A stretch of DNA of 35,248 nt from an uncultured bacterium (GTDB lineage Bacteria > Chloroflexota > Anaerolineae > J036 > Brachytrichaceae), in assembly GCA_903921365.1 (NCBI GenBank), contig CAIXPS010000119.1, forward strand, positions 1 to 35,248, in the 5' to 3' direction. The notes under the pieces were generated by a model, which was not told where the DNA came from, did not search any database, and saw only the letters and a program-made list of their open reading frames with translations. Position 1 is the stretch's first letter. The number at the start of each line of letters is the position of its first letter. The position numbers and the translations under genes are program-made. This document shows positions 1 to 8,177 of the stretch, one piece after another.

Positions 1-1556
1 TCTATCAATGCATTGTTCCATAGTTTGCCCTCAATGCCAATTGGAACTGGCAATCCAAGTAAACATAAAGCGTTCAAAGTCACATCAATTAAGTCGCTCC
101 TCGGAATAGATACGCCAGGACGAATCTGGGGACCTGCTGCGATCAAAATGCCCTCATGTCGATGCCCACCGCTGGTTGGGAGTCCACGCATCATTCCTTT
201 ACTCGCAAGTTCAATCGGTTGCGGAACCCCTGATATTGCCGAATGACGAAACACGTCTGGAATTGTGGCTTCTACAATTAAATCAGGGAAGGAAGTAGTA
301 AACTCACCGTTGAATAACTCCTGCCGACGCCATACTTTTCGAATAACTGTCTCTCCGGTATCAGGATGAGTCAACTTTGGCAATTCCTGTTGAATATATT
401 GGACAATTTCATCGTATTCTCTGCCAGAGTTGACGATGCCCAATGGATCTCTATCCTTTACATTCAACCAGATATTGCCGCGCCGTTCCTCCGAAAAGGC
501 CTTGGTTTCCAACCAGTCAACGCCGTTGAAAAGCGATTCCTGACTAAGCCGGCTGCGCATCTTGCCACCGAACTTGCTTCTGAGCCATGTCAGACTTTGG
601 TAGGGCACAAATTCTGCTGCAGTTCTCAGGTTCGATATCATCCAAGCACGCAGTTGTGCAGAAGGACGTGACACTTCAGCTTTGAAACTAAGTAAGTGAT
701 GTTGTGCCAGCCAGCTATTAAGGTGAACCATCACATTGCTCTCACTGCCGGAGCCGTGGTCTGAAACGATTAAAATATTAATATCGGAAGGAAGACACGC
801 TAATAATTCACCGATGCGGCGATCTATATCCTCATAGACTTGGGAAATTGCATTTCGCAGACGCTGTGCAGCATTCGGATGATAATCGTGGTTCGATGGG
901 TCGCAGAATTTCGCAAAGAAATGATTGACGCTATCTGTTGCTGCAACAACGAACATTGAGAAGAGCCAATCCGTTGTCTTCAAAAGATCGGTTGCCACTT
1001 TAAAGCGAATGTCGATCTCTTCAAGAATCGCATCCAGTGCGTGTTCAGGTTGGCCACGTTTCATCCACATCCAGTCATTCGGGACAATCACATATGAACC
1101 ACCACTGACTGATTGGATATGCATCTTTACTTCAGGTGGGTAAGTATAAGGACTCTGATAACCCGGCACCTCACGCCCTGAGATAAAAATTCCCTTTATA
1201 TGGTCGGGCGGGTATGTCATGGGCACATTAATAATGACGGATGGAAACCCCTGCGCATTTACATATTCCCATATTGCAGGCGCCGCGCGTCGTTGGGGGA
1301 TGGGAATCTTGAATGCATAATGACTAAAATCGCGCTCCCAAAAATCAAATATACCGTGTCTGCCTGCATTTTGACCAGTGCACATAGTCGTCCAAGCCTG
1401 CGCAGTATAGGGATGCAACACCGAGCGCAAATTCGACCGGGCACCGCTCCGAATCAAATGCGCGATATTTGGCAACTTGCCTTGTTCTATCAATGGATCG
1501 ATGTAATCGAATGCAGCACCATCAAGACCAATGATCAACAGACGGTTTTGACTCAT
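1..1556 (-). CDS. AlkP-superfamily phosphodiesterase (partial, C-terminus beyond window)
   Basis: I translated this frame from the ATG at 1556 and it stays open for 518 codons to the window edge, so the stop lies outside. The start MSQNRLLIIGLDGAAFDYID is the type I phosphodiesterase/nucleotide pyrophosphatase opening, with the first metal-binding Asp in GLDG. The nucleophile region follows near residues 53-68 (TAQAWTTMCTGQNAGRHGIF). A second metal motif, IVSDHGSG, lies in the middle and GGHRHEGIL near the end supplies the last His ligands, so the active site appears complete. The fold hydrolyses phosphate mono- or diesters; the substrate cannot be told. The ATG lies two bases after the stop of the paralogous upstream gene, which implies translational coupling. 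The DNA is AT-richer than the genes beyond 5 kb. The glycosyltransferase neighbours suggest a role in surface glycan or lipid-linked intermediates, which is inference. Confidence 0.85.
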   Translation of the reverse strand, partial: MSQNRLLIIGLDGAAFDYIDPLIEQGKLPNIAHLIRSGARSNLRSVLHPYTAQAWTTMCTGQNAGRHGIFDFWERDFSHYAFKIPIPQRRAAPAIWEYVNAQGFPSVIINVPMTYPPDHIKGIFISGREVPGYQSPYTYPPEVKMHIQSVSGGSYVIVPNDWMWMKRGQPEHALDAILEEIDIRFKVATDLLKTTDWLFSMFVVAATDSVNHFFAKFCDPSNHDYHPNAAQRLRNAISQVYEDIDRRIGELLACLPSDINILIVSDHGSGSESNVMVHLNSWLAQHHLLSFKAEVSRPSAQLRAWMISNLRTAAEFVPYQSLTWLRSKFGGKMRSRLSQESLFNGVDWLETKAFSEERRGNIWLNVKDRDPLGIVNSGREYDEIVQYIQQELPKLTHPDTGETVIRKVWRRQELFNGEFTTSFPDLIVEATIPDVFRHSAISGVPQPIELASKGMMRGLPTSGGHRHEGILIAAGPQIRPGVSIPRSDLIDVTLNALCLLGLPVPIGIEGKLWNNALI

Positions 1557-1558
1557 AT

Positions 1559-3214
1559 TCAATCCAGGTACCCCAGGTCGGCAAGGCGCTTAGCCAACAG
1601 TTCGTTATCCTTGGCTGTATCGCCCCCAATATATTCGGCCCTAATCATCTCATCGTTTGACGACAACAATGGATGTGCCTGAGTCCATTCGGGTGTTAGC
1701 GTCTCACTGATGACCTGTCCATCCATATAGGCAGGAACAGGTTCATCAAGCAAATAGAGCAGTGTTGGCGCAATATCCGCTATCTCCGATTGGATATTTT
1801 TGATTGTCTTAACGCCTTTCCCAAAGATCAAGATTATTCCTTCCGGTGCATGGCATCCCGCACCTGGGTCAAGTGGAGGGCGAAAATAACTGCCCTGTTC
1901 ACCACGAAAAGCAGCTGCAGAATCAATACCTGTGTTAAATTCGAGGATAAGATCAGGGGCGTCAACAAGGTCATCGCCGCTATAAGCATCAAACTTGCTC
2001 TTGATATCTATTAAAACAGGTCTTCCTATGTTATCGCGTTCTTGACGCAGCCCAGCAATGATTTCCGCCATAAGCACACCGCTCTTTGATTCTCCTGCTA
2101 TGTGTGCGCCACTTTCAAATGCTATGGAGGAATTGGGTGCGTGAATATATATCGAGTTTTCAGAGGCTTCACCAGAGTAGGCAACCGTGTGATCCCAATC
2201 CACAGATTTCACGACAGAATTATTAACTGTGTTTAATGTGTCGCGTAAATTGCCGAACAGACCAGAAGCCTCTACAAACCGAAGAAATCCTTTTTTAAGC
2301 CAATTCTTCCAAGGCAGCCTTCTGTAACTATTAGTCGTAGTGCCATTTAACACCAGATATCCATGGTCAAGCAACCAGCGATTAACAAGAAATTCCTGAT
2401 CAAGCTTTTGAAATCCGTGATCAGATACAATCACCACTTGATCGGGTGAAACGACTTGAATCCATTGCCCAATCGCATCGTCTAAAGCTTTATAGCAATC
2501 AATAACACATCGATCCAGTTCTGTGAGGTCACTCTGACCAGCTATAAGCCGCTCAAGCACATCCCACATGTAATGCTGTATCCTATCTGGTGATTCATAC
2601 ACAATCACTGTCAAAGCTCCGACGCCATTTTCCAGCGCAACCTTCGTGCAGAGTCGCGTTCGTGTGACTACCAGATCGGCTAGATCACGCGCCAACCGAA
2701 TGCGACCTTTATCTGTTTTGTAGTCACGACCACGCCGTTTGATAAACAGATCGATCTGGTAACCGCTTCTGTCAAGTATTGCTTTTAAAGTGGCTGGATA
2801 TGTATAGCAGCTTTGATTGCTTGGCGTATCAAATCCCGCGATCAAAGTGCCGTTTACCGCACGAACCGGATAAGTCATTGGCACGTTATATATGCCGACT
2901 TTCTGTCCGCGTTTGCTCAGTATTTCCCACACTTGGGGCACTTTAATTGCCTCGGCATTGTTCAGAGGCCACCCTCGGTCAGTGTTTCGACATCGGTAGA
3001 AACCAAATACGCCATGTTTACCTGGATTAACGCCTGTGAAGCACGCTGTCCACGCTACCGGGGTAAGAGGTGGTCGTGTTGATTTTAAGGTTCCACTTGC
3101 TCCTGAGTCATAAAGGCTTTTTAAGTTAGGAAGATATCCTTGCTCCATGAACCGTTGTAAAATTGTCCAGGTAGCTCCATCCAGCCCTACTACCAAAACT
3201 CGTTTCTCTGCCAT
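1559..3214 (-). CDS. AlkP-superfamily phosphodiesterase
   Basis: A 551-residue protein starting MAEKRVLVVGLDGATW. It has the same family layout as its downstream neighbour: metal-binding GLDG at residues 10-13, nucleophile region TPVAWTACFTGVNPGKHGVF, VIVSDHGF in the middle and GCHAPEGIILIFG near the C-terminus. All metal ligands of the type I phosphodiesterase family therefore seem present. An in-frame start 15 codons upstream exists, but the core begins right after MAEKR and a GGAA lies about eight bases before the ATG at 3214, so I chose 3214. Its stop is two bases from the next start, so the pair is probably one transcript. The two are paralogs, not copies of one gene. Substrate unknown; surface-polymer or phosphonate/phosphodiester processing is possible from context only. 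Confidence 0.85.
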   Translation of the reverse strand: MAEKRVLVVGLDGATWTILQRFMEQGYLPNLKSLYDSGASGTLKSTRPPLTPVAWTACFTGVNPGKHGVFGFYRCRNTDRGWPLNNAEAIKVPQVWEILSKRGQKVGIYNVPMTYPVRAVNGTLIAGFDTPSNQSCYTYPATLKAILDRSGYQIDLFIKRRGRDYKTDKGRIRLARDLADLVVTRTRLCTKVALENGVGALTVIVYESPDRIQHYMWDVLERLIAGQSDLTELDRCVIDCYKALDDAIGQWIQVVSPDQVVIVSDHGFQKLDQEFLVNRWLLDHGYLVLNGTTTNSYRRLPWKNWLKKGFLRFVEASGLFGNLRDTLNTVNNSVVKSVDWDHTVAYSGEASENSIYIHAPNSSIAFESGAHIAGESKSGVLMAEIIAGLRQERDNIGRPVLIDIKSKFDAYSGDDLVDAPDLILEFNTGIDSAAAFRGEQGSYFRPPLDPGAGCHAPEGIILIFGKGVKTIKNIQSEIADIAPTLLYLLDEPVPAYMDGQVISETLTPEWTQAHPLLSSNDEMIRAEYIGGDTAKDNELLAKRLADLGYLD

Positions 3215-4081
3215 ATGATTTCCGTACTTATCTGCAGTCGCGATGGGAATTACGCCCAATTAAAACAGAATATATTAATGACCTGCGGAGTGCCCGTTGA
3301 GGTTGTAGCGTATGATAACAGCCGTGATCGACTTGGAATCTGCGCCGTATACAATCAGCTTCTTAGTAAATGTGCCGGCGAAATCTGCTGTTTCGCGCAC
3401 GATGACATTCTTTTTTTGAAATCGGGATGGGGCAAGGAACTAACTAATGTACTCGCACAGCCATCAGTTGGTCTAGTGGGTGTGGCAGGATGTGACCTGA
3501 TTAGCAGAACGGCTGTTCCATGGTGGGTTGTCGGACGCAAGTTTACTTTCATGAGCGTCGTTTCCTCATTTGATCGCACCGGAAAACCAAGACAAAAGGC
3601 AAACCATAGAAAGTCGGGACTCTACCCAGCAGTCATACTTGATGGTGTTTTCCTCGCGGCAAGACATGAGGTGTTTAGGACACTTTCATTTGATGAAACC
3701 TCGTTTCCTGGGTTTCACTTCTATGATCTCGATTTATCGATGCAGATCAGCAAGAAAGCTGCACTAATCATTGATTGCAACATACCCATTTATCACGCAT
3801 CGGAAGGAAAATATGATCTGTCATGGCAAAATGACTTACAATCATTTCTCGTTAAGTGGAAAACTGTATTGCCTGCGTGTGTTTCATTCAGAAAAGCATA
3901 TGAAGTTGCTTCAGCTTTAGAAATGTGCGAAGGGGTTTATCACGCGACCAATCGCAACTTATGTGAGTCCACACGATACTTTCTAAGAGCTATGCTACGA
4001 GACCCACTCCAACTTCCGCTGTATCACACAATTAAGAAGCTCTTTTTCAACTCCCTTCTGTTCCCTTCAACGTCCGACTGA
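3215..4081 (+). CDS. Glycosyltransferase family 2, StrF-like
   Basis: A 288-residue cytosolic-looking protein with the short N-terminus MISVLICSRDGNYAQL typical of StrF-related family 2 glycosyltransferases. Residues 61-64 (AHDD) are the nucleotide-sugar/metal DxD-type motif. The region AVILDGVFLAARHEVF followed by FPGFHFYDLDLSMQ is diagnostic of this subgroup, in which the His and Asp residues line the acceptor site. It would transfer a sugar from an activated donor onto a glycan or lipid carrier. The start codon lies directly against the divergent start at 3214 (CATATG), with no ribosome-binding site upstream. The next glycosyltransferase follows after 8 bases. Donor and acceptor cannot be read from the sequence. 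Confidence 0.85.
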   Translation: MISVLICSRDGNYAQLKQNILMTCGVPVEVVAYDNSRDRLGICAVYNQLLSKCAGEICCFAHDDILFLKSGWGKELTNVLAQPSVGLVGVAGCDLISRTAVPWWVVGRKFTFMSVVSSFDRTGKPRQKANHRKSGLYPAVILDGVFLAARHEVFRTLSFDETSFPGFHFYDLDLSMQISKKAALIIDCNIPIYHASEGKYDLSWQNDLQSFLVKWKTVLPACVSFRKAYEVASALEMCEGVYHATNRNLCESTRYFLRAMLRDPLQLPLYHTIKKLFFNSLLFPSTSD

Positions 4082-4089
4082 TAGCACCC

Positions 4090-4992
4090 ATGATCATTAC
4101 CCACAATCCAACCCGGTTAGCTGTTATTATCATCAACTGGAATCAGGCACATCTCACCTGTACATGCGTGCAACGGATCATTAATAATATCCAAACCGCT
4201 AAAACCAATATTGTTTATCAAATTATCGTTGTAGATAACGGCTCGACAGACAACTCCGCCACGATGATCAGCGAGCAATTCCCCTCCATCATTCTCATCG
4301 GCTTGTCTCACAATCAAGGTTTTGCCAAAGGTGTAAACTGCGCATTAAGGCATCCTGCTTGTAATGACACTGACTTGTGCCTCTTTATTAACAATGACGC
4401 TTATCTAGCCGAGAATGCACTTGACAGACTGCTTGACAGCATCACGAATGATTCGTCAGACATAGTGTCACCAATCATATATACCGATATGTCAAGCGGT
4501 CATTTATGGTCAGCAGGCAGCATGATAGGGAAACACACACTTCGCAATATAAATAATCGGCCTTCTTCCAGAGCAATGAAGTCTGCTATTACATGCGATA
4601 TGGTTACTTTCTGTATTGTTCTAGTTCCCTATGCAGTTTTCATGCAGGTTGGGATGCTAGACGAATCTTTCTTCATGTATTATGAAGATTGGGATTTCTG
4701 CTTACGTTCCAAACAGTATGGTATCCGCTTACAAGTCAATCCCAATGCGGTCGGTTATCATGCCGTTGCGGCATCCACTGGTGGGCGATGGAGCAGCGCC
4801 GAAAGATTCCTCAACGGCAAAAGCCTGATTCACTTCTACAGAAAAAACATGCGTTTCGCATCGCCCTTTTTTGCAAGCGTATATTTAATTGTCTATGTCG
4901 TTGCATACTGTGTGCGTATGATGCTCAGCAAAAAACTCAGCGCCACACGAGCATTTTTACTTGGCATATGGCAAGGGATAACAGAAACCTAA
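4090..4992 (+). CDS. Glycosyltransferase family 2, WbbL/rhamnosyltransferase-like
   Basis: A 300-residue GT-A enzyme. Residues 11-19 (AVIIINWNQ) form the first strand, VVDNGSTDNS at 47-56 is the nucleotide-binding signature, NQGFAKGVN at 75-83 is typical of the WbbL-like branch, and FINNDAYL near 99-106 is the DxD-equivalent. MYYEDWDFCLRSK near 196-208 carries the ED general-base motif, followed by a His-containing loop (GYHAVAASTGG). A hydrophobic stretch near residues 258-278 could anchor it to the membrane. This branch includes rhamnosyltransferases of O-antigen and exopolysaccharide synthesis. It lies 8 bases after the StrF-like enzyme and is probably cotranscribed. No clear Shine-Dalgarno precedes the ATG. 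The sugar specificity is unknown. Confidence 0.88.
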   Translation: MIITHNPTRLAVIIINWNQAHLTCTCVQRIINNIQTAKTNIVYQIIVVDNGSTDNSATMISEQFPSIILIGLSHNQGFAKGVNCALRHPACNDTDLCLFINNDAYLAENALDRLLDSITNDSSDIVSPIIYTDMSSGHLWSAGSMIGKHTLRNINNRPSSRAMKSAITCDMVTFCIVLVPYAVFMQVGMLDESFFMYYEDWDFCLRSKQYGIRLQVNPNAVGYHAVAASTGGRWSSAERFLNGKSLIHFYRKNMRFASPFFASVYLIVYVVAYCVRMMLSKKLSATRAFLLGIWQGITET

Positions 4993-5042
4993 CAAACTGG
5001 CATAGTGACCTGTGTTGACAACCTCGGCGCCCGACTCGTTGC

Positions 5043-5084
5043 GCGCGACCACAGGTCGCCCTCTGCAGGCTGTTCTTGACGAAC
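5043..5084. terminator. Two hairpins between convergent genes
   Basis: GCGACC-ACA-GGTCGC (5043-5057) and CTGTTC-TTGAC-GAACAG (5068-5084) lie between the convergent glycosyltransferase and ABC-2 permease genes. Their place suggests a bidirectional terminator, but neither has a run of T, so this is a weak call. The base composition also changes from AT-rich to GC-rich here. Confidence 0.35.
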
Positions 5085-5109
5085 AGATTAACGGGCCCGA
5101 TATTCCTGC

Positions 5110-5913
5110 TCACGCGCCTACCGCGCTAAACGACCGCAGTCCCGCGCGCCAGATCACCCGCGCGCACAAGGCAATAATCGCAACCCAGGCCGCGCAGATC
5201 AGGATGCGCGCAAGAGCAGCTTCGGGCGAAAGGCGTCCGGTCAATACTTCGACGGGCAATGCCACCCCGGCCTGAAAGGGCAGCAGTTGCAACGTCGCCT
5301 GGAGCGCGACCGGAAACAACCCCAAGGGTATGATGTATCCGCCCAGAAAGGACTTGGCGAGCGCGAAGGCGGCATTCACCCCGTGCGCCTGCGTCATCCA
5401 GAAAGACAGGCAGCCAATGACGTATTGCGCAACGAACTCGAATGCCAGCCCGACCGCGCACGAGAGCACGAACAAGATCAGGTTGATCGGATGCAGGTCG
5501 AGATGTATTCCCGGGGTGATTAACATCCCCACCACCACGGGCACAGCCACCATTGGGATAGTCACCACCCGTGTGGCTAGCACGCGCGCCAACAGAAAGT
5601 GCATCAGGTCTATCGGCCTGAGCAGGTAAACCGACAGGTCGCCATTGCGCACCAGCAACTCGATATCACGCACGATGCTGCATCCCGTGATGCGCCGGAC
5701 GAGGATGGCAGACAGGTAGTATGCGGCAAAGTCGACCGCACTGTAGCCTTCGCGTTGCGTGCTGCCCTGCTGCGCCAGACCGATCCATATCGACATCATC
5801 ACGAGCGGGAACGCGGCATTGACCAGTGAGACGAGATAGGTCGCCCGATATACGACTGCCCGCTGTCGGTAGGCGTGCAGTAACGCCGGATAGACCCTCA
5901 GTACTCGCATCAT
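5110..5913 (-). CDS. ABC-2 family transporter permease (DUF990-like)
   Basis: A 267-residue polytopic membrane protein with about six hydrophobic segments. The N-terminus has the form Y...R...YRATYLVSLVNAAFPLVMMSIWIG, and the first loop holds DIELLVRNGDLSVYLLRPID. This arrangement (an NGDLS.YLLRP motif after the second or third helix) is typical of the DUF990/PF06182 ABC-2 permeases. Such proteins usually pair with a second permease and an ATPase encoded alongside. Neither partner is present in the window, so this copy is orphaned or works with subunits encoded elsewhere. MM at the start gives two possible ATG codons (5913 and 5910). It diverges from hypE. Exported substrate unknown. Confidence 0.8.
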   Translation of the reverse strand: MMRVLRVYPALLHAYRQRAVVYRATYLVSLVNAAFPLVMMSIWIGLAQQGSTQREGYSAVDFAAYYLSAILVRRITGCSIVRDIELLVRNGDLSVYLLRPIDLMHFLLARVLATRVVTIPMVAVPVVVGMLITPGIHLDLHPINLILFVLSCAVGLAFEFVAQYVIGCLSFWMTQAHGVNAAFALAKSFLGGYIIPLGLFPVALQATLQLLPFQAGVALPVEVLTGRLSPEAALARILICAAWVAIIALCARVIWRAGLRSFSAVGA

Positions 5914-5999
5914 GTCACAGCTATTTTACGCTGGTGTTGTTGCCTGAGCGCATGGACGCATGAATGCGGTGTTCTCTGCGCGTGTTAACATCAAAAAAT

Positions 6000-7121
6000 A
6001 TGTCAACCGATTTCACCCTCGCCTGTCCCATCCCCATCTCCGACTATCCCCAGGTGCTGCTGGCGCACGGCGGCGGGGGAAGGCTGACGAATCAACTCAT
6101 CGCGAAGATGTTCGTGCCAATGTTCAGCAATCCGGCGTTGGAAGCGCAGCACGACGGCGCGGTGTTTCGCGTCGGCGACGGCAAGGTGCGAGACGATAAA
6201 ACGGGCGACCGCAATGAGGGCGACCGCGATGAGGGCGACCGCAAGGGATCGCCCCTACTGGCGTTCAGCACGGATTCGTATGTGGTTCACCCGCTGTTTT
6301 TTCCCGGCGGCGATATCGGTTCGATGGCGGTGCACGGGACGGTGAATGATCTGGCAATGTGCGGCGCGCGCCCGCTGTATCTAAGCGCAGGCTACATCAT
6401 CGAGGAAGGCCTGCCGATGGACACGCTGTGGCGAATCGTGCAGTCAATGGCGCTGGCGGCGCAGAACGCCGGCGTGCAGATTGTCACTGGCGACACCAAG
6501 GTGGTGGATCGAGGCAAGGGCGACGGGGTGTTTATCAACACCGCCGGCATCGGCATCATCGAGCACGACCAGCATATCGCCCCGCAATCCGTGCGCCCGG
6601 GCGACGTGTTGATCGTCAACGGCGATATCGGGCGCCACGGCATCGCGATCATGGCCGTGCGCGAAGGGCTGGAGTTTGAGACCACCATCGAGAGCGACTC
6701 GGCGCCAGTCGCTGGCCTGGTGTTACAACTGCTCGACGCAAAGATCAAGGTGCATTGCATGCGCGACCTGACGCGTGGCGGGATGGCATCGGCGCTGAAC
6801 GAGATCGCCGAGAGCGCACAGGTGGGCATGGCGATTGAAGAACTGCGCGTGCCTGTGCGCGACGACGTGCACGCCGCCTGCGAAATCCTGGGCTTCGACC
6901 CGCTCTATGTGGCGTGCGAGGGACGGTTTGTGGCGTTTGTGGCGCCACAGGATGCAGAGCGCGCACTGGAGATCATGCGCCGGCATCCGCTAGGCGCAGA
7001 CGCCGCGATCATCGGGACGGTGAAGGCTGATCATCCGGGCATTGTGATGATGAAGAGCCGCATCGGCGCCAGCCGGATCGTAGATATGATCAGCGGGGAG
7101 CAGTTGCCAAGAATCTGCTGA
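6000..7121 (+). CDS. hypE: Hydrogenase maturation protein HypE (carbamoyl dehydratase)
   Basis: A 373-residue HypE. The AIR-synthase-like N-half contains [13 protein letters not shown] (residues 22-34), [19 protein letters not shown] (89-107) and the ATP-binding [12 protein letters not shown] (112-123). The protein ends in PRIC, the C-terminal Cys that HypF carbamoylates and HypE then dehydrates to thiocyanate, the source of the cyanide ligand of [NiFe] hydrogenases. I place the start at 6000 ([15 protein letters not shown]) because the 12 codons before it are not family-like, but no Shine-Dalgarno is visible. An unusual charged insertion at residues 60-85 ([15 protein letters not shown]) is encoded by a tandem repeat and palindrome. 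No other hyp or hydrogenase gene is in the window, so the partners must be elsewhere. Confidence 0.93.
   Translation: MSTDFTLACPIPISDYPQVLLAHGGGGRLTNQLIAKMFVPMFSNPALEAQHDGAVFRVGDGKVRDDKTGDRNEGDRDEGDRKGSPLLAFSTDSYVVHPLFFPGGDIGSMAVHGTVNDLAMCGARPLYLSAGYIIEEGLPMDTLWRIVQSMALAAQNAGVQIVTGDTKVVDRGKGDGVFINTAGIGIIEHDQHIAPQSVRPGDVLIVNGDIGRHGIAIMAVREGLEFETTIESDSAPVAGLVLQLLDAKIKVHCMRDLTRGGMASALNEIAESAQVGMAIEELRVPVRDDVHAACEILGFDPLYVACEGRFVAFVAPQDAERALEIMRRHPLGADAAIIGTVKADHPGIVMMKSRIGASRIVDMISGEQLPRIC
6203..6254. repeat. Tandem 15-bp repeat ending in palindrome inside hypE
   Basis: Two 15-bp units (GGGCGACCGCAATGA, then the same with CGATGA) lead into a third copy that extends into a palindrome, GGGCGA...TCGCCC (6233-6254). 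It is translated in frame as a polar insert ([15 protein letters not shown]). The palindromic part resembles dispersed GC-rich elements that I recall from some Chloroflexota genomes. Confidence 0.75.
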
Positions 7122-7124
7122 CCT

Positions 7125-7640
7125 TCAACCACGCCTCCTAATCTCATCAAAACTAGCGCGTAGCTGACGAGGGTCGTCGCTTCCCTTAATAACGACATTC
7201 ATGTACTGCTCCAGATTGGCGAGTGCGATATGTCCATTTCGAATCAGGAACAGCACGTCCTCAAGATCTGATCTTGTCCCGCGTTCCAGCTTTGATAAAG
7301 CAATACTGTATAGATCGAAGATATACGCTGTCAGTTGACCCGAGCGGAAAATGATGCGGTGGCGCAAGGCAGCATCGGGCGGCAAGGGCATGAACTCGGA
7401 AGGAACGGATTCCTCCAGATCGAGAGCCATTTCATCCGATAGATTCTTGATCGTCTGCCGTAACTAGTCAATGTTGCTGGTTGGTGCGCCTAGAGTGTAG
7501 TCGACATCAATAGTGAAACGTGAGCTGCCCAACAAAATAAGCGCGCTGCCACCAAAGATATAAATCTCAGCGGGATAATCACAACGTCGTCCGAGTTCCT
7601 CGAGAAAGGACTGGATAACATCACGAGTGGGTGTGCGCAT
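7125..7640 (-). pseudogene. Nucleotidyltransferase (MNT/AbiEii-like) interrupted by an in-frame stop
   Basis: Reading from the ATG at 7640 gives MRTPTRDVIQSFLEELGRRC and then IFGGSALILLGSSRFTIDVD, the GGS and DxD signature of a DNA-polymerase-beta-like nucleotidyltransferase (residues 30-32 and 45-47). A TAG at 7464-7466 ends the frame after 58 residues. The same frame is open on the far side for 112 more codons to the stop at 7125, including LERGTRSDLEDVLFLIRNGHI, which fits the C-terminal half of this family. A single substitution therefore probably inactivated a 171-residue protein, although readthrough or reinitiation at the ATG at 7430 is possible. It overlaps the upstream partner gene by 20 bases, the organisation of a two-gene toxin-antitoxin-like unit. 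It is convergent with hypE, with only 3 bases between. Confidence 0.8.
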
Positions 7641-8172
7641 GTTCTCGCCTTTCGCGATTCAACAATCGGAAAAACAGTGCGATATGCTGGCGGTACGACC
7701 GTCCCCAGCTACAGTTCCATCCTGAGCGCTGCTTGTGAATCTCACCAAGTGAGTCTAAGGCGGCCTGACATGAGGCGCCCACTGGAAGGGTCTCAACTGG
7801 CGGCGTGTTCAGTTCCTGCGAAAACAGATCCTGCAGATCATTTTGATCACCCAAGAGGCCGTGCAGCTGGGGCTGCATTTCGCGTTGTAGATACGTTGCT
7901 GCCTGGTAATACAACTTCAGCGTATCTGCTGCAGTTTGGGAAACCTTTGCGAGCGCATCTGGAACCGCATCGCTCAATTCAGGGTGACGCAGGAAAAGAA
8001 GAATCAGCGAACTGTTTAGCCGGGCGGATGAACTCTCAGCCAACCCGGCGATGAGTTCGGACGGACTGAGCGACTCAGATGATTGGACTGGCGAATACCA
8101 TAGATGCGTGATGCCGAGACGGTACAACTCGGCAATCAGTAGCTCATCGCGATCCATGGTGGGTTCACTCAT
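7621..8172 (-). CDS. Unknown protein, partner of the nucleotidyltransferase
   Basis: A 183-residue soluble protein of no family I can name. It is rich in Leu, Ser and Gln and predicted mostly helical. A central stretch, SARLNSSLILLFLRHPEL (about residues 48-65), looks like the conserved core of a small protein family found beside GGS/DxD nucleotidyltransferases. No catalytic motif, signal peptide or membrane segment is visible. It starts 5 bases after the zinc-ribbon membrane gene and overlaps the nucleotidyltransferase start by 20 bases, so the two were probably made together. A role as cognate partner (antitoxin- or adaptor-like) is inference from linkage. With the partner gene broken, its present function is uncertain. 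Confidence 0.6.
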   Translation of the reverse strand: MSEPTMDRDELLIAELYRLGITHLWYSPVQSSESLSPSELIAGLAESSSARLNSSLILLFLRHPELSDAVPDALAKVSQTAADTLKLYYQAATYLQREMQPQLHGLLGDQNDLQDLFSQELNTPPVETLPVGASCQAALDSLGEIHKQRSGWNCSWGRSYRQHIALFFRLLNRERREHAHTHS

Positions 8173-8177
8173 CCCGT

